Part shown: positions 24,401 to 38,546 of the stretch, in pieces
Position numbering within the stretch: position 1 is the first letter of the stretch
Layout: each line of letters starts with the position of its first letter
Source of the DNA: Sorghum bicolor
Taxonomy: Eukaryota > Streptophyta > Magnoliopsida > Poales > Poaceae
DNA length: 64,000 nucleotides
Assembly (NCBI RefSeq): GCF_000003195.3
Contig: NC_012873.2
Coordinates: forward strand, 10,005,894 to 10,069,893
Direction: 5' to 3'
Translations under genes and position numbers: made by a program
Notes under the pieces: model-generated
What the model saw: the letters and a program-made list of their open reading frames with translations, nothing else
The model's database searches: none
Told to the model about the DNA's origin: nothing

Positions 24401-25003
24401 ATGCTGCGAAGAGACTAGGGGGAGTGATGGATTCATCATTGGTCAATTGGTTGGTCCTAGTGCAGTGGTCCTAGTGCAAGTTCTTCTCGGGATAATAAGA
24501 TTAGCTGCTCAACCCTCTTTTCTTTTTATTTTTTCTTCCTCTCATGTTTATCTTGTTTTCTTCTCCTTTTTTATTTTATCTCGAAGAACCACCCTTCTCT
24601 AGCTTATCTCGAAGACCCAATCGGAAAATTCCACTCACCTCCGACTACGGCAGGGAGTGGCTTCCCCTAGTGCCAAATGCACTCGGGGAAGGTCTAATTG
24701 CACTCGGAGAAGCCTTCTCCGAGTGCAATACTCGGGAAAGAGCCTCCGGGGTATCTCTTAACGGAAAAGACGTCTTCCCCGAGAGCCGAAAATCATACAC
24801 TCGGGGAAGGCTTTCTCGAGAGCCGTTCTAGCACTCGGGGAAGAATTAATGTCGTTCGTTCTAGCACTCGGGGAAGAATTAATGTCGTTGGTTCTCAGCC
24901 GGCGCCGTTTCCTTCTTATTATTTTTTTATTTTCTTCCCCGAGTGGGGAAGCCACTTTGAAAATCTTTTTTATTATTTTTTGCTTTTCCATGTAAATAAC
25001 AAA

Positions 25004-25005
<2 letters not shown>

Positions 25006-25056
<51 letters not shown>
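25006..25056. repeat. (TA)n microsatellite
   Basis: This is a pure alternating TA tract of about 50 bases inside the CACTA-like element. Similar tracts occur at about 11833-11882, 22262-22300 and 41398-41434. Confidence 0.95.
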
Positions 25057-25061
<5 letters not shown>

Positions 25062-26964
25062 CACTACAAATCAACATTAATATATCACAAACCATATTTA
25101 TATATATTTATATATCACAAACGACCAAATTTGTACGAAATTCACAATATATTACAAACCACACATTCAAAAGTACACATTATTCGAAGTTCACAAGTTC
25201 AATACATAAAAACGACTCCGAAGATGGCTCACGGTGACGGTCCAGTGTGCGATGCCGGCGAGGATTGGGACGCCCCAGCTTGTGATCCCGGCGTGTCGAA
25301 GCAGTGCAGGCATTATTTTTAGAATTAAAATACAAGATTTTTATCTTCTTGTAATTGAACACTTGCTATGGTAACGCACCTGTTGATCTCATCTTCTCTT
25401 AACCAATCTCTTACTATACGAAATCTGCACCAAACAACCAAGCTTATTGCAAGTATGTCTATTAGCTTTTCTGTTTTTCTGAAAATGACAAAAACAGCTG
25501 TTAAATTATAAAATTCATATAAAATTAAAACAATGTCTATGGAAGTGATAAATTTCAGGTTAGATAATTTATGATTCCTGCCTTGCCGCTACTCTTCATG
25601 GGCACGTGTGTTGCAATCGTATCCTTGAGCGTTGACTAGAAATCTGATGAAATAACAATCCAATTAACTTTGAGAATTACTTGTACACTAGACAAGCCAT
25701 AGAATGATATAACTATATAAGTACTCAGGTACCTCGATATAATATCCTTGTAATGAAATTTTGAGGAACTGTTTCAACTTCTGATTATGCTTTTGCTGTG
25801 AATATTAATCATGAGAACTTAGTTCAACTTCAAAATCCTCATATATCATCAATGGATAATCTCTAAGTTCAGCTTTTCATTTTAAATGTAAGGACTAACT
25901 CCAACGTGCTCTAAAAAGCTCCAACATACTAAGTGTAGTAAACCTTGCCATAAATTAAATTTTAATACTATTAATTCATTTAATAAAATTTAAAGTTCAA
26001 ATCTGGTACATTTATTAAGAAGGTAAAATAAAAAAAATAAGCACACACTCCATGGGGAGCGCGGCACCAGAATACACAACTAAAATTCAGAGCAACAGAG
26101 TAACCTGCTCAAGGGCCTGACATAAAACATAAAAAAGAGTGTGTAATTAGGAACTAGGCTAATTGACTAATTGACAGATTAGTTACACGAACTAGAGGGA
26201 ACTGTAATCATGAAAGAACTAACTTTATGATTCCAATCTCTAAATATGTGAAACATAATATATACTAAACAAGTAGTAAATAAAATCACATGACGAGACG
26301 CCCTCCTCCTACACCATACACGCACGAGGCCTAATCCACACCGACTATAAACACCGGATTGAACATCATCCGAGTTCCCCAATGGCAAGATCCCATCAGC
26401 CAAACCCCAGTTTCTTAGTGCCCCAATTCAAATCGCCATTACCTAAATCGAGGTTTTTCATGCCGGAATCGAGATCCCGAGATCCTACTGCTGTAAATCC
26501 AAATCCCCATTACCTAAATCGAAGTTCTTTGTGCCGGGATCGAGATCCCGAGATCCCACCGCCGTCAATCCAAATCCCCATGGGGAGAGGAGGGCGCGGC
26601 CGTCGGCGGGCTGGGGAGGGGGCGCGACCGTCGCGGGCTGGAGACGGAGGGCGCCGAATAAGTGGCGGCGGCTGGCAGGGGCGCGGATCTAGAGGTTGCC
26701 GACCTGGTTGCGGCGGACGTCATGGGTGCGGACCTGCTGCTGCGGACGGCATGGGTGCGGAGCTGCTGCTGTGGACGGCATGGGTGCAGAGCTGCTGCGG
26801 CGGCGGGGCGGGCATGCGTGTGGAGCTCGGCGGCGCAGCGTGTGCGTGCGTGCGTGAGGAGCCGAGCGGGGGAGTCCGTGAGCGGTGCGTGCGTGCTGGT
26901 CGAGTGCGTGCAAGGGTGTTTGGGGCGGCTGGGGTGGGTCAGTAGTGTTTGGGGCTGGCTAGTT

Positions 26965-28060
26965 TTTTTAAAAAAAATTCTTCCCCGAGTTCTTTATCCT
27001 AACACTCGTGAAAAAACCTCTTCCCCGAGAGCCAGACAAGGCACTCGAAGAAGAATTTTTATTTTTTGGGTTTTTTTTACCCTATTTTTTGTGAGGTTTT
27101 CCCACATTATTTAAAACCACTTGTTCAATTTTGGGAAAATTTTAACCTTTTTTAATATATTTCATTAGTTTTTTCGTTCTGTTGATTTTTTTACATACTT
27201 CAAAATTGAACTACAGGTGCATAAATTAATAGAATTTCTTTATTCAAAAAATAATATTCATGATATTTGGTATATGTTGAGGCCATATCCAATAGCTCAC
27301 ATGAAATATCGAACATCTTGTTGTCATAACATGATGAACAACTTGTAGGAAAAGTGTTTTTAAATTATATAAAATTCGAACAAAATCTAAAAATCACGAA
27401 ACTTGATTGGGTGTCATGTTATCACATCTATAGGCTATGGTAAAAATTTGAGAAGGTTTCAAATAAGGTGTCATGTTGGATGGTTAAAACTCAGACATCT
27501 CTGTATGTGATCATAAGTGATCACATGTAGAGATATCTGGGTTTTAGACATCTGATGTCACAACTTCTTCGAAAACTTCTCAATTTTTTACCATAGCCTC
27601 TACATGCAATAACATAACACCCAGACAAGTTTCATGATTTTTAGACTTCATTCGAATTTTTTATATTTAAAAACATTTTATCTATAAGTTGTTCTTCATG
27701 TTACGGCAACAAGATGCTCGACATTTCATGTGAACTCCTGAATACGGCCTCAACATACACCAAATATCATGAATATCATTTTTTGAATCAATAAATTCTA
27801 TTATTTTATGAACCTGCAGTTCAAATTTGAAGTATGCAAAAAAAATCAAGGAAACAAAAAAAAACTAATGAAATATACTAAAAAAAGTTTAAATTTTCCC
27901 AAATTTAAACAAGAAGTTTTAAATAATGTGAGGAAGGCCTCAGAAAAAATAGAGCAAAAAAACAAAAAAATAAAAATTCTTCTCCGAGTGTCTTTCTTGG
28001 CTCTCGGGGAAGAGACCCTTCTCTGAGTGCTAGGCCCACGACACTCGGAGAAGCCAGCAT
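26965..28060. repeat. Long near-palindrome, ~540-base arms
   Basis: The sequence folds back around about 27515, where ATGTGATCA and TGATCACAT flank TAAG. Matching pairs include ATATTTGGTATATGTTGAGG (about 27260) with its near-complement at about 27750, and CTTCCCCGAG near 26985 with CTCGGAGAAG near 28045. The arms have diverged by scattered substitutions. A transcript through it would form a long hairpin. Confidence 0.8.
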
Positions 28061-28409
28061 TTTCTCCGAGAGCTATGTCATGGCACTCGGGAAAGGGCCT
28101 CTTCCCCGAGAGTTAAGTAAGGCACTCGGGGAAGATTTTTTTTTTATTTTTAGTTTAACGACACCGTTGAGTTAGGCCGCCAAGTAACACTTTTCTTCTT
28201 CTAGTGTGGCTCTTCCCCGAGTGTTACACTCGGGAAGGAGGGCCTTTACCGAGTGTTGCTCTTCCCCGAGAGCCAGGTATTTTGTGGCACTCGGGAAAAC
28301 CTCTCTTCCCCGAGTGCAACACTCGGAGAAGATTGGCTTCCCCGAGTGCTCGATTTCTGGCTCTCGGGGAAGCCTGCGACACTCGGGAAATTTTGATTCT
28401 CCCGTAGTG

Positions 28410-29368
28410 CCTCCCTCACCTCCTACCACTCTACTGCTTCGGCATGACCGCACTCTGGTGCCCTACTTGCGCCTACCCGACCTACTTGTAGACTAAGGAG
28501 GCTCACCCTGTCCTGCCTATGCACGATGCTTCCTCCTCTTTCCCCGCAGGCCCTAATGCCCTATCCACGGCGGCCCCATCCTTTGTGCCCTTCGCCACAG
28601 CTCCCATACCCACGCCTCCCTAGTCAGGGCAAAAGGGTCTAGGTCCTGAGCTGTGACCAATGGAGCTATAGGGGAGCTGCTCTTTTTGCTCCATGCCATG
28701 CCGGTGCCTTGTGAGAGCGCAAAAAAGGAAACCTCAGATGAAAAACGTTTTAATTTTTCACCATTTGGTAAAAAAAAAGTGCTCCAAGCTGCTTCAAAAG
28801 TTGTTCGAGAATGGATCCTTACCAAAGCGCCTCTAATGTTCCACATATACGCGCACGTGCACATAGCCATGTCGTGGCAAGCGGATTGCAGCAGCCATGT
28901 GCGCTTTAGCAGCCAGAGAATAGCATTGCTGCCGCCAAGGCGTGCCTGCCGTCGCAAAAAGAAGGAACCAAAATTGGAGAACTATATTTGGTGGAAAAAG
29001 AACTTGGGTGGGTCGTGCACAAGCATGCCTGGTCGATCGTGAGTTCACGACTTCGAAATAAACAGAGTTTAATTAGCTGGCTAAGATTTCCTTCATGTAC
29101 GAAATAATACGTGCTTGCGCTCGTATATATATTGTTATTTGGCTGAGCTGCGACGACATATATACTAGCTTAAGTCAAATGTTGTCATATATGGCCCTGA
29201 AGATCTTGTTCAGCTCAGCGCCAGCACAAGCCAAATATTGGAACATGCGAACACGTTGAAGGAAGCTGGAGACGACGATGACGACCTGCGGTGGTGCGCG
29301 TCTGCGTGCTGCCAGCAAAGGCATTTGTTCAAGTTCAATCAGGTATATATGCAACGAACTAATAAGTT
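28410..29368. other. Intergenic, no gene recognised
   Basis: Short open frames exist on both strands, with no recognisable domain. The last 200 bases lead into the promoter of the second peroxidase. Confidence 0.5.
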
Positions 29369-29370
29369 GC

Positions 29371-29380
29371 TCTATAAATA
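29371..29380 (+). promoter_or_regulatory. TATA box of peroxidase copy 2
   Basis: TCTATAAATA lies about 80 bases upstream of the ATG at 29452, a normal distance for a plant core promoter. Confidence 0.7.
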
Positions 29381-29451
29381 CAGAGACGTGTGAGCTCGTT
29401 CCAGCAGCCCCAAGGAAGAACCGATCCGTGCTAGCTAAAGCTAAGCTCGCC

Positions 29452-31713
<2,262 letters not shown>

Positions 31714-33820
31714 CTTTCTTTCTTATTTTGCCGCGAACCGGCACCGGCCGGTGCTACGAGTACAATGATCGAGTGTGTGCGCTTGAATTTTTTAAGTTTT
31801 TTTTTCGCGACGAAAGAAAAATCATATTAAATAATAGTAGGATACATGCATACGTTACAAGCACTCTGAATTAATTGTATCCATGCTACGGATAGTTCTA
31901 GATCTTAAAGCCAAACATGTACGACACTTTGCAGTATGGATAACCGCACAGACAAACACTCGTCAGAAGACTTCTTTGTGTTTTAGATAATGGATATTGT
32001 ATACCCGGCTTCTTCTATCAAAAGATAGAATCAAACCAATTATTACAAAGTTCTGCCAGTGGGCACAAACACTTATGCAGTCTACCAGCGGAAAACCAAA
32101 ACGAAATAAGGTTTAAACTAAACATGACCAAATATCTTGAGGACAACCACCCATTAGAACTAAAAAAATTGCAAAGCCGATGTCTCTAGGAACTGTCCAA
32201 CTTGGACCAGTTGGTCCAGTTGGTCCCTCTGATCATCATGCCATTGTAGGATTGCCCACTGTCAGAGCCAGTACGTTTCCCTGAAGAGTACCAGCAAGAA
32301 AGTTTGAACAGATGCCTAACGAGCAACGGCCAATATTCATGTAGGTGGAGTTGAGAAATTTCTTCTTTCTTGTGTCCTTCTTCTTTTTGCCACCGAAGAA
32401 TGAGGAAGACGGTTCCAAAACTTATTCTTCTTAGTCCTTCACCGTCCAGAAATAACAGTCCCTATGCTGTCATCAAACCGGTGAGGATGTCGACGCCGTA
32501 GTTGTTGCCCACAACTTTAAGCCGCCATGGAGAAAATAATTCCACCCTGCTCTCTAGCCGTCGCCGGAGAGAAAGAAGAGGAAATAAATCTCCAAAACCA
32601 AGAAAATTAGCATGGAGAGATCTTAATCCTAAAGACTCGATATACTAAGAAAAATTTATTAAAAACGATAGATCCCCCCTTCTTTTGGGCTCCGGCGATA
32701 TGTTGGAGAAGGGAGGGAGGGGGACCAGTGGTAGTGAAGACGGGAGCGGCGGCGGCGGCATCGAGTCGGAGACCCAAGTGGCGGCTGGGTAGATCTGAAT
32801 AGAAGGAAGGATGGGAATATCTTCTGTTCCCTGCCGGTAATTCCTGAGGACTGCAAGCGAGAATAATGATTTTAAGTCTTGGTGGGTGTTCATTCGTAGC
32901 TCTCCCAGGTCGTAGTCCTGTGTTTCCCCCTCCGTATAATAACTATATAACTGTGTGTCTATGGATGATGCCTAACACATTCTTTCATTCCCCAGTGATG
33001 AATAAATAGCTAAAAACTGTGTGTGTTTCCATTAGTTCCTTGAACTATTCAACCTTGCGAAACCCGAATACTCCTATGTGTATAAAACCCCATAGAAAAA
33101 TGCAAATAACCTAATTATTACTAAGCAGCTTCAACCCCTGCCTACTTGCTTGGATGCAACAAAGAACAAGCATGCATATACCGATTGAAGGGTGCATGAA
33201 ACCAAGTTGAGACCTTATTCTTACCATATACATCTATTCCTCTTTTATGTGATATTATGGAAATAAGCCTCTCCATTACTCCATAATCTACTTCTCCCTT
33301 TCTAGAACCAAATATCCCCCATTTTACTTGTAATCACCACAAATGTGAAGAAATTTTGATATTTGGTGATTTGGGTATGTATTGTAGAATATGGGCTCGT
33401 ATATATAGGTCCACAAATCCCCCTTTTAGAATCAAACACCAAAAAGAAAGACATTAATAGCACACAGGATGATCAATTGTTGTGATTCTTTAGACGTGGA
33501 GTGAAATGAATCACAATAATTGACGCTCGCAATACATACTATAAGCTCACCCTAAGTGTATGCATACATATAGTGGAAGGCAAAGCATATGCATACCTAA
33601 ACAATCAATTAAAGCATAAATAGGGAGTTTAATCTATATACTGCATGGAGACAACATATATGTATTGAAATGTAAACACTTCAAATTGATATCAAATTGA
33701 AGATTATTTTCTTCGAGTCCTTCCTCATCTCATTTTCCATACAATAATGGGATTAACACATGATAGGCTTAAAAATGTTATTAGTATAAAAATATCATAT
33801 CATATATACTAACCTCTCCC
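31714..33820. other. Intergenic, no gene recognised
   Basis: AT-rich sequence follows the second peroxidase. A short GC-rich patch at 32650-32900 has open frames without recognisable domains. I see no gene. Confidence 0.5.
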
Positions 33821-33824
33821 TTGA

Positions 33825-35180
33825 AAGCCCAAGTTTGGTTTTGGTAACTAATGACACCAAGTTGCTAATGCCTTTGTGTGAAAGTGATTTGAGTTAGGCA
33901 TAGCAACACAAGTGATGGAGAAGCATGTGACATGGAAAGGTGGCCACATGATCACAAAGAGATGGAGCATAAACATTGAAATGAAGTTCTTGGTGATCGA
34001 GCACTTGGTGACAAGGAGTAAAGTGATCAAGGCAAAAGGTATAAACATAGGGTTTGTTTTTGTTGGTCTAAGATAAGTAGAGAAGTGATTGACTGAATTT
34101 AGGATAGATAGCTGACTATCAAGAGGGGCAATCATGGTTATCTCGTGAATCAAGTGCTACTAGGTCAACATCTTGAGCATATGCATTAGGATCTAGTAAA
34201 GTGCTAACCTAACTCCTCTGAAGAAAATATTTGTGAAATGCTAACACACATGCACAATGGTGGTGTACACTTGGTGATGTTAGCACATTTGCAAAGGAGA
34301 TAGAGTTTGAGGGGTGGAGAGGGGTTTGAGTTTCCATGGTGGTGAGCACTTTTGGGAAAATGAGATGCCTATTTTCCATTGTGTCATAGGAAAGTTTCGA
34401 CAAAGTCACGTGGGCGAACGCTGAGGCCACATCCAATGAGTATAGTGCACTAAGGTGCAAACTGATTTGTAGTGCGTCTGATACTCACATTGTAGCAGAG
34501 GGGTTCTGTCGTTGTGTGCATCAGATAGTGGGGTGTGTCCGATGCCACACCATCAGACGTGTCCGGTGCAAGCTCAAAGGTCTTCAAACCTCTCTAAGTA
34601 GCATCCGGCATGAGCAGGCAGCATCTCACGCAGAGCATTTGCGTGTCCTACGTGTGCTGACTTTGGCTCGTTAATTTTCTTGTGACCATTGAAGATCAAT
34701 GGTTCATGTTCAAAGAGCGACACATGGCAGCGATCTAACGCGCGTGGCAAGGAGCGTCATACGCCAGACCATGTCTGACGGTCAGGCGTCGGAGCATCCG
34801 ACGGTCAGGCGTCGGAGCATCCGACGCCCCCAAGTTTGCCCTAATGGCTAGCTCTTGAGTGAATTGTTATAAATAGAATTTGGCCATGTTTGGGGGCTTC
34901 TCTCTTGCACATCTGAATACTTAAGGCATACTTTGAGCTAAAGAACTTTCACTCCGCTCATCTTCTTGCTTGATTGCTAATCCTAGTGAGATTAAGTGAG
35001 ATTCAAGTGCATTACTTTGAGAGTTGCATCTAGTGGCATTTAATCCTTGAGTTTGCTGTAGATTTCTTGTTACTCTTGGTTGTTTTCCAACACCCTAGAT
35101 GGTTTGGAGTAGTAGAGGTGTTGAGCTTGTGATTGGAGATTGTTTCGAGACTCACCAAATGATTTGTGAGGGTTCTTGTT
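33825..35180 (+). mobile_element. Possible solo LTR or LTR fragment
   Basis: The sequence from GAAAGCCCAAGTTTGG contains a promoter-like GTTATAAATAGAATTTGGCC at about 34865, followed by GGCTTCTCTCTTGC. Short direct repeats CGGTCAGGCGTCGGAGCATC occur twice near 34780-34825, and the text after 34980 resembles grass retroelement LTRs. No second copy, PBS or coding part is present. The assignment is from general resemblance only. Confidence 0.35.
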
Positions 35181-37880
35181 ATTCTAACTACAAATGATCA
35201 TGTTGTTTGGAATAAGAGTTTCGTTGCCGTTGAAGTGAAACTCGCCGTTTGGATTGATCACTTGATCGCGGAGGAATCCTGCTATCGCCTCTTGAATAGC
35301 TTTGATGCGGTCTTTTTGCATGACCTTTTCCCTCAACCATTCCGTCTTCAATTTGAAATAAAAGAAAAAAGGTATTAGTTATCTAAGTTATTCAATATAA
35401 TTCAAGAAATAATGAAAAGAGACATGTAATGTACTCTGAGGGTCTCTGTGGGTGTTTGATTGACGTGTACCATCAAGAATTTACAGACGTAATATCCACA
35501 TAGGTTGTTTCCCCCTTCTTGTCTTAAACACCACTGTATGATATAGAAAAAAGATTTATGACCACGACAAAAAGAAAGCTAAAAGTTTGCGAAAGTTTGC
35601 TAGCTAGTAAAACTTACTTGTGGATGGATTGTATCAAGCGGCGCTTTACAAGCAATGAGATGTTCATAGTCAATAAATCTTTCCCAAACCCTACACAAAG
35701 TCATTGCGGATCGTCAATTAATAATTGTAGAGTTATATCAAGATATTCTTCTAGCTGAGATCGACATTACATACCTTTGAATAATGTTTACCATTTGTTG
35801 GTTAATTTTCTTATGGTTTTCTCAATGAGTCATAGATTATCAACCAGTTCTTGGGAATTTCAATGACCATGAGTATCCAGTGAAAACTGTTTACACATAT
35901 ATATAGTCAGGCTTATAACTATATAAAACCCAGATCGAGTAATAATAAGTAAAATAAAATGTGCATGCTCCAAATAACTATATAACTCACTCGAAGTTGT
36001 AGGAGAAGAGTATTTTTTTGTTTTCCTTTTTGGTTCACGAAGAACCTCACAAGATTGGTGCAGACTTCTGTCTCATAAGATGGTATCCACATTGCCTGCG
36101 GAGCCTTGAAAACAATATAGGGGTCAACGAACCCAATACTATTGTCATTTTTGCTTCTGAGCTCTCTCATTTGGTGTCTGCTGTTGATATTTACTACCGT
36201 CATCACTAAAAATAGAGATAGACCCTACTCCTTGTAACAACTCCAGAAATGCACGGTATTTAATTAACTTGTCAAATAGCAACTAACCACTCAAATATTC
36301 CTAAGCACAAAGTAGGTTGTCATCCCTAATTATATTGCTAAGAATTTAATATATATTCACATGTTCTACTGTAAAGACAGAATAACAAATATGAATATAA
36401 CTATAAACTAAATAGGTTCTGCAAGCGAACAGATAATTATACCGTTGTAGCATTTTACATAGGGAAGTATCCAGGTTGTCGATTTATATTTATACCACTG
36501 GGAAGGCTAAGGGTTAAACTATATTCTACTGTATTGATAAGAATGAATAAATGATATTCCCTAGCTAAGTCATATAATCTACTCGTAGCAGGCAGAGATC
36601 ACAAGATAAATATAGATAAATAATAATGATAGCATAATCATCAAGTATCATAAATAAGGATAATCATCAAAGCATCTACTAGTCATAATAATAGTTAGCC
36701 AATGGATAAATTAGGGGGTTGAATCTAAGGTAATTCTATAACTACACTAATGAATAACTCTAATTAGTGTAATTACATCTAGAAATCATCGTTAAGTCAA
36801 CCCTATATCATAATTACATGTAAAGAGGCATCAACTAATGAGGGTTTTAAGACGCAACCATCACCTCCTTCGTGACTGTGTCCATGCTAGCCCTACGTAT
36901 GGAGGGTGGACTACAGAGGAACTAACGCAGTTGTCACCTACGCGGACTACCACACGACCCGGCACGTCAGGGGGCACTCGCAGACAAACAAGATATTTAG
37001 ACACCACGTCTACATATTGTCTATCATCTACCCAACGATCGATTAGGTAAAACGCTATACGAGCAATTACATGAATTCAATAAGATCAAACCAACTATCC
37101 TAGACATATAATCAAAGTAGACAATGACTAATGTAATCAAGAACATATGAATCTATTAAGAATAAAGTCTCCCTAATATACAATTAAATACTATAAAGTA
37201 AGAACTAGTTCTATTACCAAACTCTTGCGCTCCAAACCAACTCTAGGGGCTCCAGATTCCGATGAAGAACTAGATCTCCTCTACTTCTAATCTAACTAAC
37301 TAGAACTATAAACTAGAAGGCTCTTGATGAACTTAAAGGCGCTTGATGCTTAATGGCTTGAGGCCTTGATGAATAATGAGGTGTTCTCTCCAGAGAGATC
37401 TACCCACGTATTTATAGTCCGGTGGGATTCACGTGCGCCGTCGGATCAAACTAACTCAACCAAGCGCCGAGATGACTCCTTAAAGGCGGTGGAGGAAGCT
37501 TCCAGAAGGGGGGAGCAAACCCTAGCAATAGGGGGTCGGCCGGCGCTAGAGTGGGGCCGGCCAGCCCCACATGGTGGCCGCTGGCTCCCCCCTCGCGTCG
37601 GGTGTCTTCTAGAGTGTTCTTGAATTCCCTCGCGTTATTTCCCGTGGCGGATACGTTTCTGTGTTTAGTTTGCACTAGAGTCCCTCTTTTCCAGCTTTCC
37701 TGAAATTCACCCTAAAAAATACAGAATATACAAAACTCGTGAAAATTGTTAGTTTAAACCACTAGTGTGTATTCCTGTTCTCCTTCAGTTTTAAAGTTAT
37801 AATAAAAATTGACGTTATCGACCGTCAACACCTGCATATACACATATGTGCTCTCTGATTCCAAATGACCCGGATAGATG
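35181..37880. other. Intergenic repeat-like DNA, no gene recognised
   Basis: AT-rich sequence with no domain-bearing frame. A minus-strand GACTATAAATACGTGGG near 37410 resembles a retroelement promoter, and the surrounding 36440-37760 may be another LTR remnant. This could not be confirmed. Confidence 0.35.
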
Positions 37881-37889
37881 GGAGGAGAG

Positions 37890-38257
37890 GTAGCCGGCCT
37901 ATAAACCGGACCTTTTAGCACCGGTTCAAGGCACAAACCCGGTCTAAAGGTGACCCATTTAGACCGGGTTTGTGCCCACCTTTAGACCGGGTTTGTGCCT
38001 TGAACCGGTGCTAAAGGGTTTGACTCGGCTTGTAGCACTGACCGGTGCTAAAGGAAACCCTTTGCACCGGTTGGTAACATGAACCAGTGCTAAAGGGTCT
38101 CTGCTCTGATAGCACTGGTCAGTAGCCGTTGGGCAGGCCCCTTTAGCACCGCCCCGTGTTACAAAGTGGTGCTAAAGGGGTCTTTAGCCCAGGCCGCAAA
38201 AGGGCCGAGGCTTTTGACGATTTTGGGCATCGACCAATGCCTCATTCTGTAGTAGTG
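37890..38257. mobile_element. CACTA terminal fragment (ACCGGTGCTAAAGG family)
   Basis: CTTTAGCACCGGTT and AACCGGTGCTAAAGG recur in both orientations, the subterminal pattern of a common grass CACTA family. The fragment ends ATTCTGTAGTAGTG at 38257, a CACTA terminus read from the other strand. No matching left terminus is present. Confidence 0.65.
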
Positions 38258-38454
38258 TTCAGTCGTATTGTTGGGCAGGCTTCATAGTGGAGAGCTCAAG
38301 TGCTACTGTTTGAGAATTCTGGTGATCATCTAGACGCTATTTCTTTATATGTTTTTGTCTATCCTTCCGCCGCTTAATGACTTGGAATTCTGTCTTATTT
38401 GTCTTCTAGGGTCTTCAAAGAATTCTAGGCTCAAGTGCTACTGTTGGAGAATTC

Positions 38455-38546
38455 TAGGGTCTTCCGCCACCAAACACAGGCGGTTCGCCAAACCGCCTGT
38501 AAAAAGAGGTTTAGAACCGCCTGTATAGTACCTATGTGTACTAGTG
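38455..38546. mobile_element. CACTA terminal fragment (ACAGGCGGTT family)
   Basis: The fragment has ACAGGCGGTTCG, AACCGCCTGT twice, and ends ATGTGTACTAGTG. The last 12 bases equal the right end of the large CACTA element at 22246, so both belong to one family. Only this terminus is present. Confidence 0.65.

Larger units (their letters stand above)
24643..28409. mobile_element. CACTA-like non-autonomous element with CTCGGGGAAG repeats
   Basis: The right end is CCGTAGTG, so the minus strand begins CACTACGGGAGAATC. The left end, GACTACGGCAGGGAG, fits with one changed base in CACTA. Many copies of CACTCGGGGAAG and CTTCCCCGAGTG fill both subterminal parts (about 24660-24960 and 26980-28400). The interior holds a (TA)n tract, a duplicated ~68-base phrase near 26440-26580, a GC-rich block to 26940 and a long palindrome. 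No transposase is seen. Target duplication is not convincing. Confidence 0.6.

Noticed and set aside
24698..25237. 179-codon frame with an Ile/Tyr run
   Set aside because: It is translated from subterminal repeats and a (TA)n tract.
26382..26945. 187-codon plus-strand frame rich in Arg and Gly
   Set aside because: It runs through a duplicated ~68-base phrase and GC-rich low-complexity DNA inside a transposon; no domain is visible.
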